A stretch of 64,000 nucleotides of DNA from Thiohalobacter sp. IOR34 (GTDB lineage Bacteria > Pseudomonadota > Gammaproteobacteria > Thiohalobacterales > Thiohalobacteraceae), in the NCBI RefSeq assembly GCF_030406045.1, contig NZ_CP128988.1, positions 2,897,282-2,961,281 of the forward strand. Reading direction: 5' to 3'. The notes beneath the pieces are model-generated. The model saw only the letters and a program-made list of their open reading frames with translations, did no database searches and was not told the origin of the DNA. Made by a program: the position numbers and the translations under genes. Below are positions 56,427 through 64,000 of this stretch, one piece after another; position 1 is the stretch's first letter; each line of letters begins with the position of its first letter.

Positions 56427-58319
56427 TCAGGCGCTCTTGCGCACCGGCTGGCCGGTCTTCTTGAGGTAGACCAGCAGCAGGGAGACGGCCGCCGGGGTCA
56501 CGCCCGGGATGCGCGCCGCCTGGCCGAGCCGCCGTGGCCGTTGCCGCTTGAGCTTCTCCCGCACCTCGCTGGAGAGCCCCGGCACCCGGTCGTAGTCCAG
56601 GTCCTCCGGCAGCGGCTGTGCCTCGTGCCGCCGGGCACGCTCGATCTCGCCCTGCTGGCGCTCGATGTAGCCGGCGTACTTGGCCTGGATCTCGACCTGT
56701 TCGGTCACCCGCGGATCCGGGTGGGGCGGGCCGATGCCGTCGATGGCGGTCAAGCCCCGGTAGTCGACGTCGGGCCGGGCAAGCAGCTCGTAGGCACGCT
56801 GCTCACGGCTCAGCGGCGTGCCGAAGGCCTGTGCGAAGGCCCGGCCGAGGGCATCGTCCGGGCGCAGCAGGCAGTCGCCGAGCCGCTGTCGCTCGCGCTC
56901 GATGGCCTCGCGCTTGGCCTCGAAGGCGGCCCAGCGGGCATCGTCCACCAGCCCCAGCTCGCGACCGGTGGCGGTCAGGCGCAGGTCGGCATTGTCCTCG
57001 CGCAGCAGCAGCCGGTATTCGGCCCGGCTGGTGAACATGCGGTAGGGCTCGCGGGTACCGCGGCTGATCAGGTCGTCGATCAGCACCCCGAGGTAGGCCT
57101 GGTCGCGGCGCGGCCACCAGGGTTCCAGGCCGCGGGTCCGACGGGCGGCGTTCAGGCCGGCCAGCAGCCCCTGGGCCGCGGCCTCCTCGTAGCCGGTGGT
57201 GCCGTTGATCTGGCCGGCGAAGAACAGCCCGCCGATGGGCCGGGTCTCCAGCGAGTAGTGCAGGTCGCGGGGGTCGAAATAGTCGTATTCGATGGCATAG
57301 CCGGGGCGGGTGATGTGCGCCCGCTCGAAACCGGGGATGGAACGCACCAGCGCCAGCTGCACGTCGAAGGGCAGGCTGGTGGAGATGCCGTTGGGATAGA
57401 CCTCGTGGGTGCCCAGCCCCTCGGGTTCGACGAAGATCTGGTGCGAATCACGCTCGGCGAAGCGCATCACCTTGTCCTCGATCGACGGGCAGTAGCGCGG
57501 CCCGACGCCCTCGATCACCCCGCTGTAGAGCGGCGAGCGGTCCAGGCCGTCGCGGATGATGGCATGGGTCTCGGCGGTAGTGCGGGTGATGTGGCAGGGT
57601 ACCTGGCGCGGGTGTTCCGCCGCCTCGCCGAGGAAGGAGAATACCGGCGCCGGATCGTCGCCCGGCTGAACCTGCATCCGGCCGTAGTCGAGGCTGCGCC
57701 CGTCCAGCCGCGGCGGGGTGCCGGTCTTCAGCCGCGCCACCCGCAACGGCAGCTCGCGCAAGCGGGCGGCCAGGGCATTGGCCGGGGGATCGCCGGCCCG
57801 GCCAGCGGCGTGGTTCTCCAGGCCGATGTGGATGCGCCCGCCGAGGAAGGTGCCGACGGTCAGCACCACGCTCGGCGCCCTGAAACGCAGCCCCATCCGG
57901 GTGACCACCCCGCGCACCTCGCCACCCTCGACCAGCAGGTCGTCGACCGACTGCTGGAACAGCGACAGGTTGGGGGCGTTCTCCAGCGCCTCGCGCACCG
58001 CCTGGCGGTAGAGCGCCCGGTCGGCCTGGGCACGGGTGGCGCGCACCGCCGGCCCCTTGCTGGCGTTGAGGATCCGGAACTGGATACCGGTCCGGTCGAT
58101 GGCCCGCGCCATCAGACCACCGAGGGCGTCGATCTCCTTCACCAGATGGCCCTTGCCGATGCCGCCGATGGCCGGGTTGCAGCTCATCTGACCCAGGGTC
58201 TCCAGGTTGTCGGTCAGCAACAGGGTACGCGCGCCCGTCCGGGCTGCGGCCAGGGCCGCCTCGGTACCGGCGTGACCGCCGCCGACCACGATGACATCGA
58301 AGGTATCCGGGTAGTGCAT
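56427..58319 (-). CDS. mnmG: tRNA uridine 5-carboxymethylaminomethyl modification enzyme MnmG
   Basis: 630 residues from the ATG at 58319 ([20 protein letters not shown]), matching the length and start of E. coli MnmG; an ATG at 58355 would add 12. FAD-binding [20 protein letters not shown], the conserved [58 protein letters not shown] and the C-terminal helical domain. With MnmE it modifies the wobble uridine of certain tRNAs. Confidence 0.97.
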   Translation of the reverse strand: MHYPDTFDVIVVGGGHAGTEAALAAARTGARTLLLTDNLETLGQMSCNPAIGGIGKGHLVKEIDALGGLMARAIDRTGIQFRILNASKGPAVRATRAQADRALYRQAVREALENAPNLSLFQQSVDDLLVEGGEVRGVVTRMGLRFRAPSVVLTVGTFLGGRIHIGLENHAAGRAGDPPANALAARLRELPLRVARLKTGTPPRLDGRSLDYGRMQVQPGDDPAPVFSFLGEAAEHPRQVPCHITRTTAETHAIIRDGLDRSPLYSGVIEGVGPRYCPSIEDKVMRFAERDSHQIFVEPEGLGTHEVYPNGISTSLPFDVQLALVRSIPGFERAHITRPGYAIEYDYFDPRDLHYSLETRPIGGLFFAGQINGTTGYEEAAAQGLLAGLNAARRTRGLEPWWPRRDQAYLGVLIDDLISRGTREPYRMFTSRAEYRLLLREDNADLRLTATGRELGLVDDARWAAFEAKREAIERERQRLGDCLLRPDDALGRAFAQAFGTPLSREQRAYELLARPDVDYRGLTAIDGIGPPHPDPRVTEQVEIQAKYAGYIERQQGEIERARRHEAQPLPEDLDYDRVPGLSSEVREKLKRQRPRRLGQAARIPGVTPAAVSLLLVYLKKTGQPVRKSA

Positions 58320-58698
58320 CTGCTGATGGGACCCATCCCTGAACAAAGCGTGCATTCTAGCAGCCTGTCGGGACCGGCGCAGCTGGCCGCAGGGGCCGAA
58401 GCGCAGCGCCAGCCGGCGCAGGAGGCATTTCTGATGCCATATATAAATGTTGTGCCAACCCTATTTCTGAACGTAACCCGATGTTTTGCCGTTCCACGCC
58501 CAGATCCAGCCACTATTACAGAGAAGCCTGATTATGGAGATGACACCAATTATATAGCCGTGCTCACGAACACCCCGCCGCCAAAACCCCCTTCTTGAAG
58601 CGGGTCAAGCCGCCAGGCCGCTACCGAAGTGGCGAAAAACGCGGTAACATCGGCCTTTCCGCACATTCCCCCCCTGCGGGGCTCAACAAGGATTTTTC
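58320..58698. other. Intergenic region between divergent mnmG and FKBP genes
   Basis: No gene found. It contains TAGCAGCCTGTCGG at 58358 (the left edge of family C repeats) and an AT-rich patch near 58435-58560 (CATATATAAATGTTG, ACCAATTATATAGCC), unusual for this genome. I see no DnaA-box cluster. Confidence 0.5.
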
Positions 58699-59178
58699 AT
58701 GAACGTCGAAGACAACAAGGTGGTCTCCATCCACTACACCCTCACCAATCCCGAAGGCGAGACCATCGACAGCTCCGTCGGCGGAGAACCGCTGGCCTAC
58801 CTGCACGGCGCCAGCAACATCATCCCCGGTCTGGAGAACGCCCTGGCCGGCAAGGCCGTGGGCGAGAAACTCACCGTCACCGTGCCGCCCGAGGAAGGCT
58901 ACGGCGAGAGCCACCCGGAGATGATCCAGACCGTGCCGCGCGAGGCCTTCCAGGGCGTGGACGAGATCCAGCCGGGCATGCGCTTCGAGGCCGAATCCGC
59001 CCAGGGACCCATCTCCGTGGTGGTGACCGCGGTGACCGACACCGAGGTGACCGTCGACGGCAACCACCCCCTGGCCGGCGTGACCCTGACCTTCGACGTG
59101 GAGATCACGGACGTCCGTGACGCCACCGCCGAGGAACTGGAACACGGCCACGTGCACGGCCCCGAAGGCCACCACTGA
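58699..59178 (+). CDS. FKBP-type peptidyl-prolyl isomerase, SlyD family
   Basis: 159 residues. VVSIHYTLTNPEGETIDSSVGGEPLAYLHG, IIPGLENALAGKAVGEKL, the IF flap (GYGESHPEMIQTVPREAFQG) and TVDGNHPLAGVTLTFDVEI. A short His-rich tail (HGHVHGPEGHH) may bind Ni or other metals, so it is closer to true SlyD than the paralogue at 46183. ATG at 58699 has AAGGA upstream. A GC-rich palindrome follows the stop. Confidence 0.92.
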   Translation: MNVEDNKVVSIHYTLTNPEGETIDSSVGGEPLAYLHGASNIIPGLENALAGKAVGEKLTVTVPPEEGYGESHPEMIQTVPREAFQGVDEIQPGMRFEAESAQGPISVVVTAVTDTEVTVDGNHPLAGVTLTFDVEITDVRDATAEELEHGHVHGPEGHH

Positions 59179-59185
59179 GCACAGC

Positions 59186-59207
59186 GCCCGCCCCGGCCGG
59201 GGCGGGC
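59186..59207. terminator. GC-rich palindrome between convergent FKBP gene and mnmE
   Basis: GCCCGCCCCGG-CCGGGGCGGGC, a perfect 11-bp palindrome filling the gap between the two stop codons. Likely bidirectional terminator, though without a T tract. Confidence 0.55.
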
Positions 59208-60560
59208 TCACTTGCCGATACAGAAACTCGCGAAGATCCGCCCGAGCAGGTCGTCGGCGGTGACCTCGCCGGTGATCTCGCCCAGCGCCTGCTGGGCGAG
59301 GCGCAGTTCCTCGGCCAGCAGTTCGCCGGCACCCCCCTGCAGCAGCTCCCGCCCGGCATCCAGGTGAGCCCGCGCCCGTGCCAGGGCATCGAGATGGCGG
59401 CGGCGGGCGATGAAGCCATCCTCGACCTCCCCGCCGAAGCCCATGACCGCCTTGAGGTGCTCGCGCAGCGCCTCCAGACCGGCGCCGGTACGGGCCGAGA
59501 GGGCGATGGCCGGGGTTTCCCCCCCTCCCGCCGGCCCCGCTTCGCGGCCGCTCAGGTCGATCTTGTTGTAGACCCGGGTGCAGGCGAGGTCCGCCGGCAG
59601 ACGGTCGAGGATCGCCTGGTCCTCGCTCGAAAAACCGGCCTGGTCGTCGATCACCAGCAACAGGCGGTCGGCCTCGCCGATCGCCTGCCAAGCCCGTCTC
59701 ACCCCTTCCCGTTCCACCTCGTCCTCGGTCTCGCGCAGCCCGGCGGTATCGATCAGGTGCAGGGGCATGCCGTCGATCTGCACCTGCTCGCGCAGCAGGT
59801 CGCGGGTGGTGCCCGGGATGCCAGTGACGATGGCCGAGTCGCGCCCGGCCAGCGCATTGAGCAGGCTCGACTTGCCTGCGTTGGGCCGGCCGGCGATCAC
59901 CAGGGTCATGCCCTCGCGCAGCAGCCGCCCCTGGCGGGCCGCGGCCTGCACCCCGTCGAAGGCCGACTCCAGATCGGCGAGTTGCGCCGCCACCTGGCCG
60001 TCGGCGAGGAAGTCGATCTCCTCCTCGGGGAAGTCGATGGCCGCCTCGACGTACATGCGCAAGCGGATCAGCCCCTCGACCAGCTCGTGGATGCGGCGCG
60101 AGAATTCGCCCTGCAGGGAACGCATGGCGGCCCGCGCCGCGCCGGCGGTGCCGCTGTCGATGAGATCGGCGACGGCCTCGGCCTGGGCCAGGTCCAGCTT
60201 GTCGTTGAGGAAGGCCCGCTCGGAGAATTCGCCGGGTCGGGCGAGGCGGGCACCCAGTTCCAGCACCCGGGCCAGCAGCAGGTCCATGACCACCGGGCCG
60301 CCGTGGCCCTGGAACTCGAGTACCTCCTCGCCGGTGAAGGAGTGCGGGGCGGGAAAATACAGCGCCAGCCCCTGGTCGATGGTCTGGCCGGCGGCGTCAC
60401 GGAAATCGTGCAGTTCGGCGCGGCGCGGCGCCGGCAGGCGGCCGAGCACACCCTCGGCGATGGCACCGGCCGCGGGCCCGGAGATGCGCAGGATGCCCAC
60501 CCCGCCGCGGCCCGGCGGGGTGGCGATGGCGGCAATGGTATCGTCCGGCCGGCGATTCAT
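59208..60560 (-). CDS. mnmE: tRNA modification GTPase MnmE
   Basis: 450 residues from the ATG at 60560 ([20 protein letters not shown]); an ATG at 60581 would add seven. N-terminal folate domain ([23 protein letters not shown]), G domain [33 protein letters not shown], and the C-terminal FCIGK with the functional cysteine. Partner of MnmG. 57 bp downstream of yidC. Confidence 0.96.
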   Translation of the reverse strand: MNRRPDDTIAAIATPPGRGGVGILRISGPAAGAIAEGVLGRLPAPRRAELHDFRDAAGQTIDQGLALYFPAPHSFTGEEVLEFQGHGGPVVMDLLLARVLELGARLARPGEFSERAFLNDKLDLAQAEAVADLIDSGTAGAARAAMRSLQGEFSRRIHELVEGLIRLRMYVEAAIDFPEEEIDFLADGQVAAQLADLESAFDGVQAAARQGRLLREGMTLVIAGRPNAGKSSLLNALAGRDSAIVTGIPGTTRDLLREQVQIDGMPLHLIDTAGLRETEDEVEREGVRRAWQAIGEADRLLLVIDDQAGFSSEDQAILDRLPADLACTRVYNKIDLSGREAGPAGGGETPAIALSARTGAGLEALREHLKAVMGFGGEVEDGFIARRRHLDALARARAHLDAGRELLQGGAGELLAEELRLAQQALGEITGEVTADDLLGRIFASFCIGK

Positions 60561-60617
60561 CCCAGACTGATTATCCCGCATGGTGCACCGAGGATTTGAT
60601 GCTCCGGGCCAGGCGGG

Positions 60618-62261
60618 TTACTTCTCCTGCTCGATGCGCCGGGTGATGACCCACTGCTGGGCGATCGACAGCACGTTGTTGGTCACCCAGTAGAGCACCA
60701 GCCCGGAGGGGAAGAAGGCGAAGAACACGGTGAACACCACCGGCAACATCATCATCACCTTGGCCTGAATGGGATCCATCGGCGCCGGATTCAGCTTCTG
60801 CTGGATGAACATGGTGACGCCCATGATCAGCGGCAGGATGTAGTAGGGGTCCTTGGACGACAGGTCGGTGAGCCAGAGAATGAAGGGCGCCTGGCGCATC
60901 TCCACGCTCTCCAGCAGCACCCAGTAGAGGGCGATGAACACCGGGATCTGGATCAGGATCGGCAGGCAGCCGCCGAGCGGGTTGATCTTCTCGGTGCGGT
61001 ACATCTCCATCATCGCCTGGTTCAGCTTCTGCTTGTCGTCGCCGTAGCGCTCCTTCAGCTTCTGCAGCCTCGGCCCCAGCTTGCGCATCTGCGCCATCGA
61101 CTTGTAGCTCATCTCCGACGGCTTGTAGAAGGCCAGCTTGATCAGCAGGGTGAGGATGATGATGGTCCAGCCCCAGTTGCCGACCAGGGCATAGATCTTC
61201 TCCATCAGCCAGTAGATGGGCTTGGCGAGCACGGTGAGCACGCCGTAGTCGACGGTCAGCTCCAGGCCCTCGGCGATCTCCGCCAGGCGCGCCTGCAGCT
61301 TGGGCCCCAGGTAGACCTCGGTGTTGAAGGTGACGGATTCGCCCGGCTGCAGGCTGTGATTGGGCCCGATCAGACCGAGGACGTAGAGGTCGTTGCCCAG
61401 CGCCTTGCTGTAGTAGTGATCGGTCTCGCCGCGCGGCGGGATCAGGGCACCGAGGAAATAATGCTGGATCATCGCCGCCCAGCCGTCCCTGATATCACGC
61501 GACAGATCCTGTTCAGCCATGTCGGAGAAGGTGATCTTCTCGTACTTCTCCTCGGGGCTGTAGATCACCCCGCCGGTGTAGGCCTGGATACCCATGCGGC
61601 TCTTGGCCGGCACCTCGGCGCGCTGCAGCTGGCGGTACTGGCGACCGGTCCAGGTCTGGTCGCTGCCGTTGGTGACGATCTGGTCCAGGTCGATCAGATA
61701 GTCGCCACGCCGGAAGCGGTACTGTTTGATGACCTTGACCCCGTCGGGGCTGGTCCAGACCAGCGGCACCACCAGTTCCTCCTGGCCCTCGGCGAGGCGG
61801 TACTCGCTGGCCTCGGCCTGGAACTGCACGTGGTGGGTCGGTTCCGGCTTGCGGTCGCTGCGCAGGCCCGATTGGGCGATGAAGATGTTCGGCGGCTGGT
61901 CGTCGAGCAGGCGCACCGGCACCTCCGGCCGGTCCGCGGCCTGTGGATACTGCAACAGGTCGACGCGGCGGATGTCGCCGCCGCGGGTGTCGATCTCGAT
62001 GTCGAAGACATCGGTGACCACGTGCAGCCGCTGGCCACTGGGCAGGGTAGTGACCGCCGGCAGCGACGCATCGCCCGGCACCGCCGGGGCGCTGCCGGTC
62101 GGCAGATCCTCCGCTGGCGCGCCGGCGCCGGCCTCGCCGGCGGCCTGCTGGGTGACGCTGGCCGGTTCCGGCTGCGGGCCATAGTCCCGCTGCCAGGCCT
62201 CCCACAGCATCAGCAGCACGAAGGAGAGGGCGATGAACAGGATCAGGCGCTGGTTTTCCAT
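60618..62261 (-). CDS. yidC: Membrane protein insertase YidC
   Basis: 547 residues. First helix MENQRLILFIALSFVLLMLW, the large periplasmic P1 domain, then five C-terminal helices with WGWTIIILTLLIKLAFYKPS, RMAQMRKLGPRLQKLKERYG-type cytoplasmic loop, and NVLSIAQQWVITRRIEQ. The conserved membrane arginine lies after the P1 domain. It inserts Fo subunits c and a, among others, fitting the nearby atp operon. Confidence 0.97.
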   Translation of the reverse strand: MENQRLILFIALSFVLLMLWEAWQRDYGPQPEPASVTQQAAGEAGAGAPAEDLPTGSAPAVPGDASLPAVTTLPSGQRLHVVTDVFDIEIDTRGGDIRRVDLLQYPQAADRPEVPVRLLDDQPPNIFIAQSGLRSDRKPEPTHHVQFQAEASEYRLAEGQEELVVPLVWTSPDGVKVIKQYRFRRGDYLIDLDQIVTNGSDQTWTGRQYRQLQRAEVPAKSRMGIQAYTGGVIYSPEEKYEKITFSDMAEQDLSRDIRDGWAAMIQHYFLGALIPPRGETDHYYSKALGNDLYVLGLIGPNHSLQPGESVTFNTEVYLGPKLQARLAEIAEGLELTVDYGVLTVLAKPIYWLMEKIYALVGNWGWTIIILTLLIKLAFYKPSEMSYKSMAQMRKLGPRLQKLKERYGDDKQKLNQAMMEMYRTEKINPLGGCLPILIQIPVFIALYWVLLESVEMRQAPFILWLTDLSSKDPYYILPLIMGVTMFIQQKLNPAPMDPIQAKVMMMLPVVFTVFFAFFPSGLVLYWVTNNVLSIAQQWVITRRIEQEK

Positions 62262-62268
62262 GGGGACT

Positions 62269-62496
62269 CTACGGGTGGGCAGTCTTGTCGGGTACGGGAT
62301 CGATGCCGCCGGCGTGCCAGGGGTGGCAGCGGCCGATGCGGCGCGCCGCCAGCCAGCCGCCGCGCAGGGCACCGAAGCGTTCGATGGCGGTGATGGCGTA
62401 GCAGGAACAGGTCGGGTGGAAACGGCACGACTGGCCGAGCCAGGGGCTCAACAGGAAGCGGTAGGCTCGGATCAGGGCTATGAGGAGGTTTCGCAT
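62269..62496 (-). CDS. yidD: Membrane protein insertion efficiency factor YidD
   Basis: 75 residues. [43 protein letters not shown] with the three conserved cysteines, and [18 protein letters not shown]. It starts inside the end of rnpA (19-bp overlap) and ends 7 bp before yidC, the usual compact arrangement. Confidence 0.95.
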   Translation of the reverse strand: MRNLLIALIRAYRFLLSPWLGQSCRFHPTCSCYAITAIERFGALRGGWLAARRIGRCHPWHAGGIDPVPDKTAHP

Positions 62497-62849
62497 GACC
62501 GGCGGCTCAGTTTGTTCAAGTGGTAGAGCAGGCTGCTGCGCAGGCGGTCGGCGGGCAGGTCCCGCAGCCCGGGACGACCGATGACCACGAAATCCAGCGC
62601 GGCCAGTTGTGCCTGATGCTGGCGGAAGACCTCGCGGATCTGCCGCTTGATGCGGTTGCGCACCACCGCCCGGGGTGAAACCTTGCGCGAGATGGCGAGG
62701 CCGAGCCGGGGATGCGCCAGGCCGTTGGGCGTCGCCAGGACCGTCATGTTCCGGTCGGCCGATCTCAGCTTCCCGGCGAAGACCTGCCGGTACTGGGCAG
62801 GCCGCGTCAACCGCACTGTCCGTGGGAAGCGGTGAGTGCCCCGCGCCAA
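62478..62849 (-). CDS. rnpA: Ribonuclease P protein component
   Basis: 123 residues with a TTG start at 62849. [17 protein letters not shown] at the N-terminus and the RNA-binding RNR motif [16 protein letters not shown]. It is basic, as expected. 24 bp after rpmH. Confidence 0.93.
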   Translation of the reverse strand: MARGTHRFPRTVRLTRPAQYRQVFAGKLRSADRNMTVLATPNGLAHPRLGLAISRKVSPRAVVRNRIKRQIREVFRQHQAQLAALDFVVIGRPGLRDLPADRLRSSLLYHLNKLSRRSCETSS

Positions 62850-62873
62850 GATGTCGGTAAGTCGGATAGGACG

Positions 62874-63008
62874 TCAGACGGTCAGGCGGTGGCGCCCCTT
62901 GGCACGACGCGCCTTGATCACCAGGCGACCGTTCTTGGTGCTCATGCGGGCACGGAAGCCGTGGGTGCGCTTGCGCTTCAGGTTACTGGGCTGAAAGGTT
63001 CTTTTCAT
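62874..63008 (-). CDS. rpmH: 50S ribosomal protein L34
   Basis: 44 residues: [20 protein letters not shown], then [24 protein letters not shown]. Textbook L34. First gene of the rpmH-rnpA-yidD-yidC transcript, with a promoter at 63100-63128. Confidence 0.97.
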   Translation of the reverse strand: MKRTFQPSNLKRKRTHGFRARMSTKNGRLVIKARRAKGRHRLTV

Positions 63009-63099
63009 GGTCCTGGACTCGAATTGACGAATTGCCTGAAAAATTCAGTGCCTGACCGGCGTTGCCAGGCGGGCGGCACCGGTCTGCGGAGAACGCGCA

Positions 63100-63128
63100 A
63101 TGGTAACGGCGGGCGAAAACCGGGTCAA
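63100..63128 (-). promoter_or_regulatory. Sigma-70 promoter of rpmH
   Basis: TTGACC (63128-63123), 17-bp spacer, TACCAT (63105-63100). Leader of about 86 nt. A MITE fragment starts 11 bp upstream of the -35. Confidence 0.65.
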
Positions 63129-63138
63129 GCTCGTGCCG

Positions 63139-63210
63139 TTAACCCGCATATTGCACCAAGGATTCGATGCCGAGGGCGAGGCTGGCAAGGCAGGTTGGGC
63201 GATCGTAGCG
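63139..63210. repeat. Family B MITE left-end fragment
   Basis: TTAACCCGCATATTGCACCA, AGGATTCGATGCCGAGGGCG and AGGCTGGCAAGGCAGG match the start of the fragment at 2479. It then runs directly into family C. Confidence 0.7.
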
Positions 63211-63357
63211 GGCAGGATGGGAGAACGAGAACGAATCTTCACGATTTCGAGGCGCATCGTGGGCACTACGCAACGAGAAATCGGGGGAGATTCGGGCCGC
63301 TCTCCCCACGGCGCAGTAGATCAATCCCAAGTCCGACAGACTCCTGGGGCTGTTGAC
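63201..63357. repeat. Family C repeat, copy 1 near dnaA
   Basis: GATCGTAGCGGGCAGG, GAGAACGAGAACGAATCTTC, ACGATTTCGAGGCGCAT, CACTACGCAACGAGAAATCG, CGCAGTAGATCAATCCC and GGGGCTGTTGAC. About 80% alike by eye to the copy at 63422-63595. Confidence 0.75.
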
Positions 63358-63365
63358 TCCGCGTC

Positions 63366-63423
63366 AATCGCGGCCTGGAGGCCGCGATCCCCGGCGGGTC
63401 CAGGCACGCCATCATCCGGGCTA
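63366..63423. repeat. Partial REP with extended flank
   Basis: ATCGCGGCCTGGAGGCCGCG (63367-63386) lacks the CTCCTAC side and passes straight into CCCCGGCGGGTCCAGGCACG and CCATCATCCGGGCTAG. It looks like a doublet collapsed by deletion. Confidence 0.7.
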
Positions 63424-63595
63424 GCAGCCTGTCGGCGTGGGGCGGTCGTAGCGAGCAGGGGGGAGAACGAGAACGAATCTTCACGATTTCGAGGCGCATA
63501 GTGGACACTACGCAACGGGAAATCGGGGAGATTCAGGCCGCTCTCCCACCCGCGCAGCAGATCAGTCCTGCGTCCGACAGGCCGTCAAGTCAACG
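63422..63595. repeat. Family C repeat, copy 2 near dnaA
   Basis: Starts TAGCAGCCTGTCGG and repeats GAGAACGAGAACGAATCTTC, ACGATTTCGAGGCGCATAGT, CACTACGCAACGGGAAATCG and CGCGCAGCAGATCAGTCC. Together with copy 1 it occupies nearly half of the rpmH-dnaA gap. Confidence 0.75.
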
Positions 63596-63606
63596 CCTTA
63601 CGGGGA

Positions 63607-63615
63607 TGTGGATCA
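63607..63615 (+). promoter_or_regulatory. Single DnaA-box-like sequence upstream of dnaA
   Basis: TGTGGATCA differs by one base from the DnaA box TGTGGATAA. It lies 77 bp before the dnaA start. One isolated near-match is weak evidence; it could serve autoregulation. Confidence 0.3.
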
Positions 63616-63691
63616 GGACGGGTTTCAGGGGTAGACTGGCCCTTTTCTCCCGTTTGAAACCACTTCCTGCCCGGTCCGGAGGAGTACTGCG

Positions 63692-64000
63692 TTGGACGCG
63701 CCTTTGTGGAAGAAGTGTCTGGATCGCCTGGAAACCGAGATTCCGGAACAACAGTTCAATACCTGGATCCGCCCCCTGCATGCGGTTGCCGAGGGTGACG
63801 AGCTGCGTCTGCTGGCGCCCAACCGTTTCGTGCTGGACTGGGTCCAGGAGCACTATTTCGACCACATCAACCAGGCGGTGAGCGACGTCTCGGGGCGCTC
63901 GCCGTCGATTCGCCTGGAGGTCGGCACGCGCCGCAGCGAGGCACCGCCGGCCAACCCGGCGAATAGCGCGACGGTGCGCTTCAACCGGGCCGAGGATCGC
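63692..64000 (+). CDS. dnaA: Chromosomal replication initiator DnaA, N-terminal part
   Basis: Partial, 103 codons, running off the window. TTG start at 63692 with GGAGGAG upstream. It encodes MDAPLWKKCLDRLETEIPEQ, then QFNTWIRPLHAVAEGDELRL, LAPNRFVLDWVQEHYFDHIN, which is the DnaA domain I (DnaB/DiaA contact) followed by the start of the variable domain II. The AAA+ and DNA-binding domains lie beyond the window. It is divergent from rpmH, the standard gammaproteobacterial layout. Confidence 0.95.
   Translation, partial: MDAPLWKKCLDRLETEIPEQQFNTWIRPLHAVAEGDELRLLAPNRFVLDWVQEHYFDHINQAVSDVSGRSPSIRLEVGTRRSEAPPANPANSATVRFNRAEDR

Noticed and set aside
54711..58598. Very long (1295-codon) open frame across rsmG, mnmG and parA on the plus strand
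   Set aside because: Antisense of firmly identified genes; composition is of GC-rich shadow frames and it crosses several gene boundaries.
58320..58698. Origin of replication near mnmG, as in E. coli
   Set aside because: AT-rich patch is present but no DnaA boxes or GATC clustering.

Overview
The window is 64 kb of a GC-rich gammaproteobacterial chromosome next to the replication-initiation region. The right third has the canonical order dnaA (5' end only), rpmH, rnpA, yidD, yidC, mnmE, mnmG, rsmG, parA, parB, then atpIBEFHAGDC, an FKBP isomerase, glmU and glmS. Gene content (cytochrome c4, NnrS with an FNR-type box, OprC/NosA-like copper receptor, b561 and multihaem c cytochromes, TRAP transport, several c-di-GMP proteins) suggests a respiring, possibly denitrifying or sulfur-oxidising bacterium of the Chromatiales/Thiohalobacter kind. 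That placement is inference; no rRNA is present. No tRNA, rRNA, CRISPR, prophage or intact transposase was seen.

Layout. 1-300: direct repeats around the first 24 codons of a REP-associated transposase (RAYT). 0.36-2.4 kb: NnrS with a perfect FNR/Dnr box, and a TetR regulator. 2.8-5 kb: TauE/SafE-like membrane protein, PspF-like sigma-54 activator, encapsulated-ferritin-like protein without an encapsulin. 5.3-8.2 kb: copper TonB receptor and SirB2. 8.3-19.6 kb: a block I recall from Pseudomonas (dgcP, endonuclease-fold gene, dsbA, cytochrome c4, engB, polA, DUF2782), here with a catabolic acetolactate synthase inserted. 19.6-24.1 kb: TRAP permeases and a degenerate GGDEF/EAL protein. 24.1-24.9 kb: expanded REP array. 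24.9-31 kb: DUF2235 hydrolase, HtpX, then a MarR / Cys-containing small protein / KamA-like radical SAM / unknown protein cluster, and a YjdF-like membrane protein. 31-38 kb: UvrD, a PAS-GGDEF-EAL protein, and an orphan TRAP binding protein. 38-42.4 kb: small membrane and redox genes (YceI, cytochrome b561, PsiE, an acyl-carrier-like protein, triheme cytochrome, PsiE remnant). 42.6-64 kb: housekeeping genes towards the origin.

The most striking non-genic feature is repeats. Family A is a REP palindrome with the GTAG foot typical of RAYT-mobilised REPs. It occurs singly, as inverted doublets, and as a 10-unit direct array. Family B is a roughly 253-bp MITE with 23-bp terminal inverted repeats starting CTAGCCCGCATATTGC: two full copies and several fragments, some supplying stop codons to genes. 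Family C is a roughly 150-bp element found near 5.0 kb and twice between rpmH and dnaA. A fourth, 247-bp inverted-repeat element lies upstream of dsbA. Repeats occupy most of the larger intergenic gaps, including rpmH-dnaA, where I see no DnaA-box cluster.

How the genes work together: NnrS, the copper receptor, cytochrome c4 and the c/b cytochromes point to anaerobic or microaerobic respiration with copper handling. Three c-di-GMP proteins imply surface or biofilm control. The right end is core information processing and energy metabolism. Coordinates are read by eye; start codons were chosen from ribosome-binding sites and family lengths where possible.
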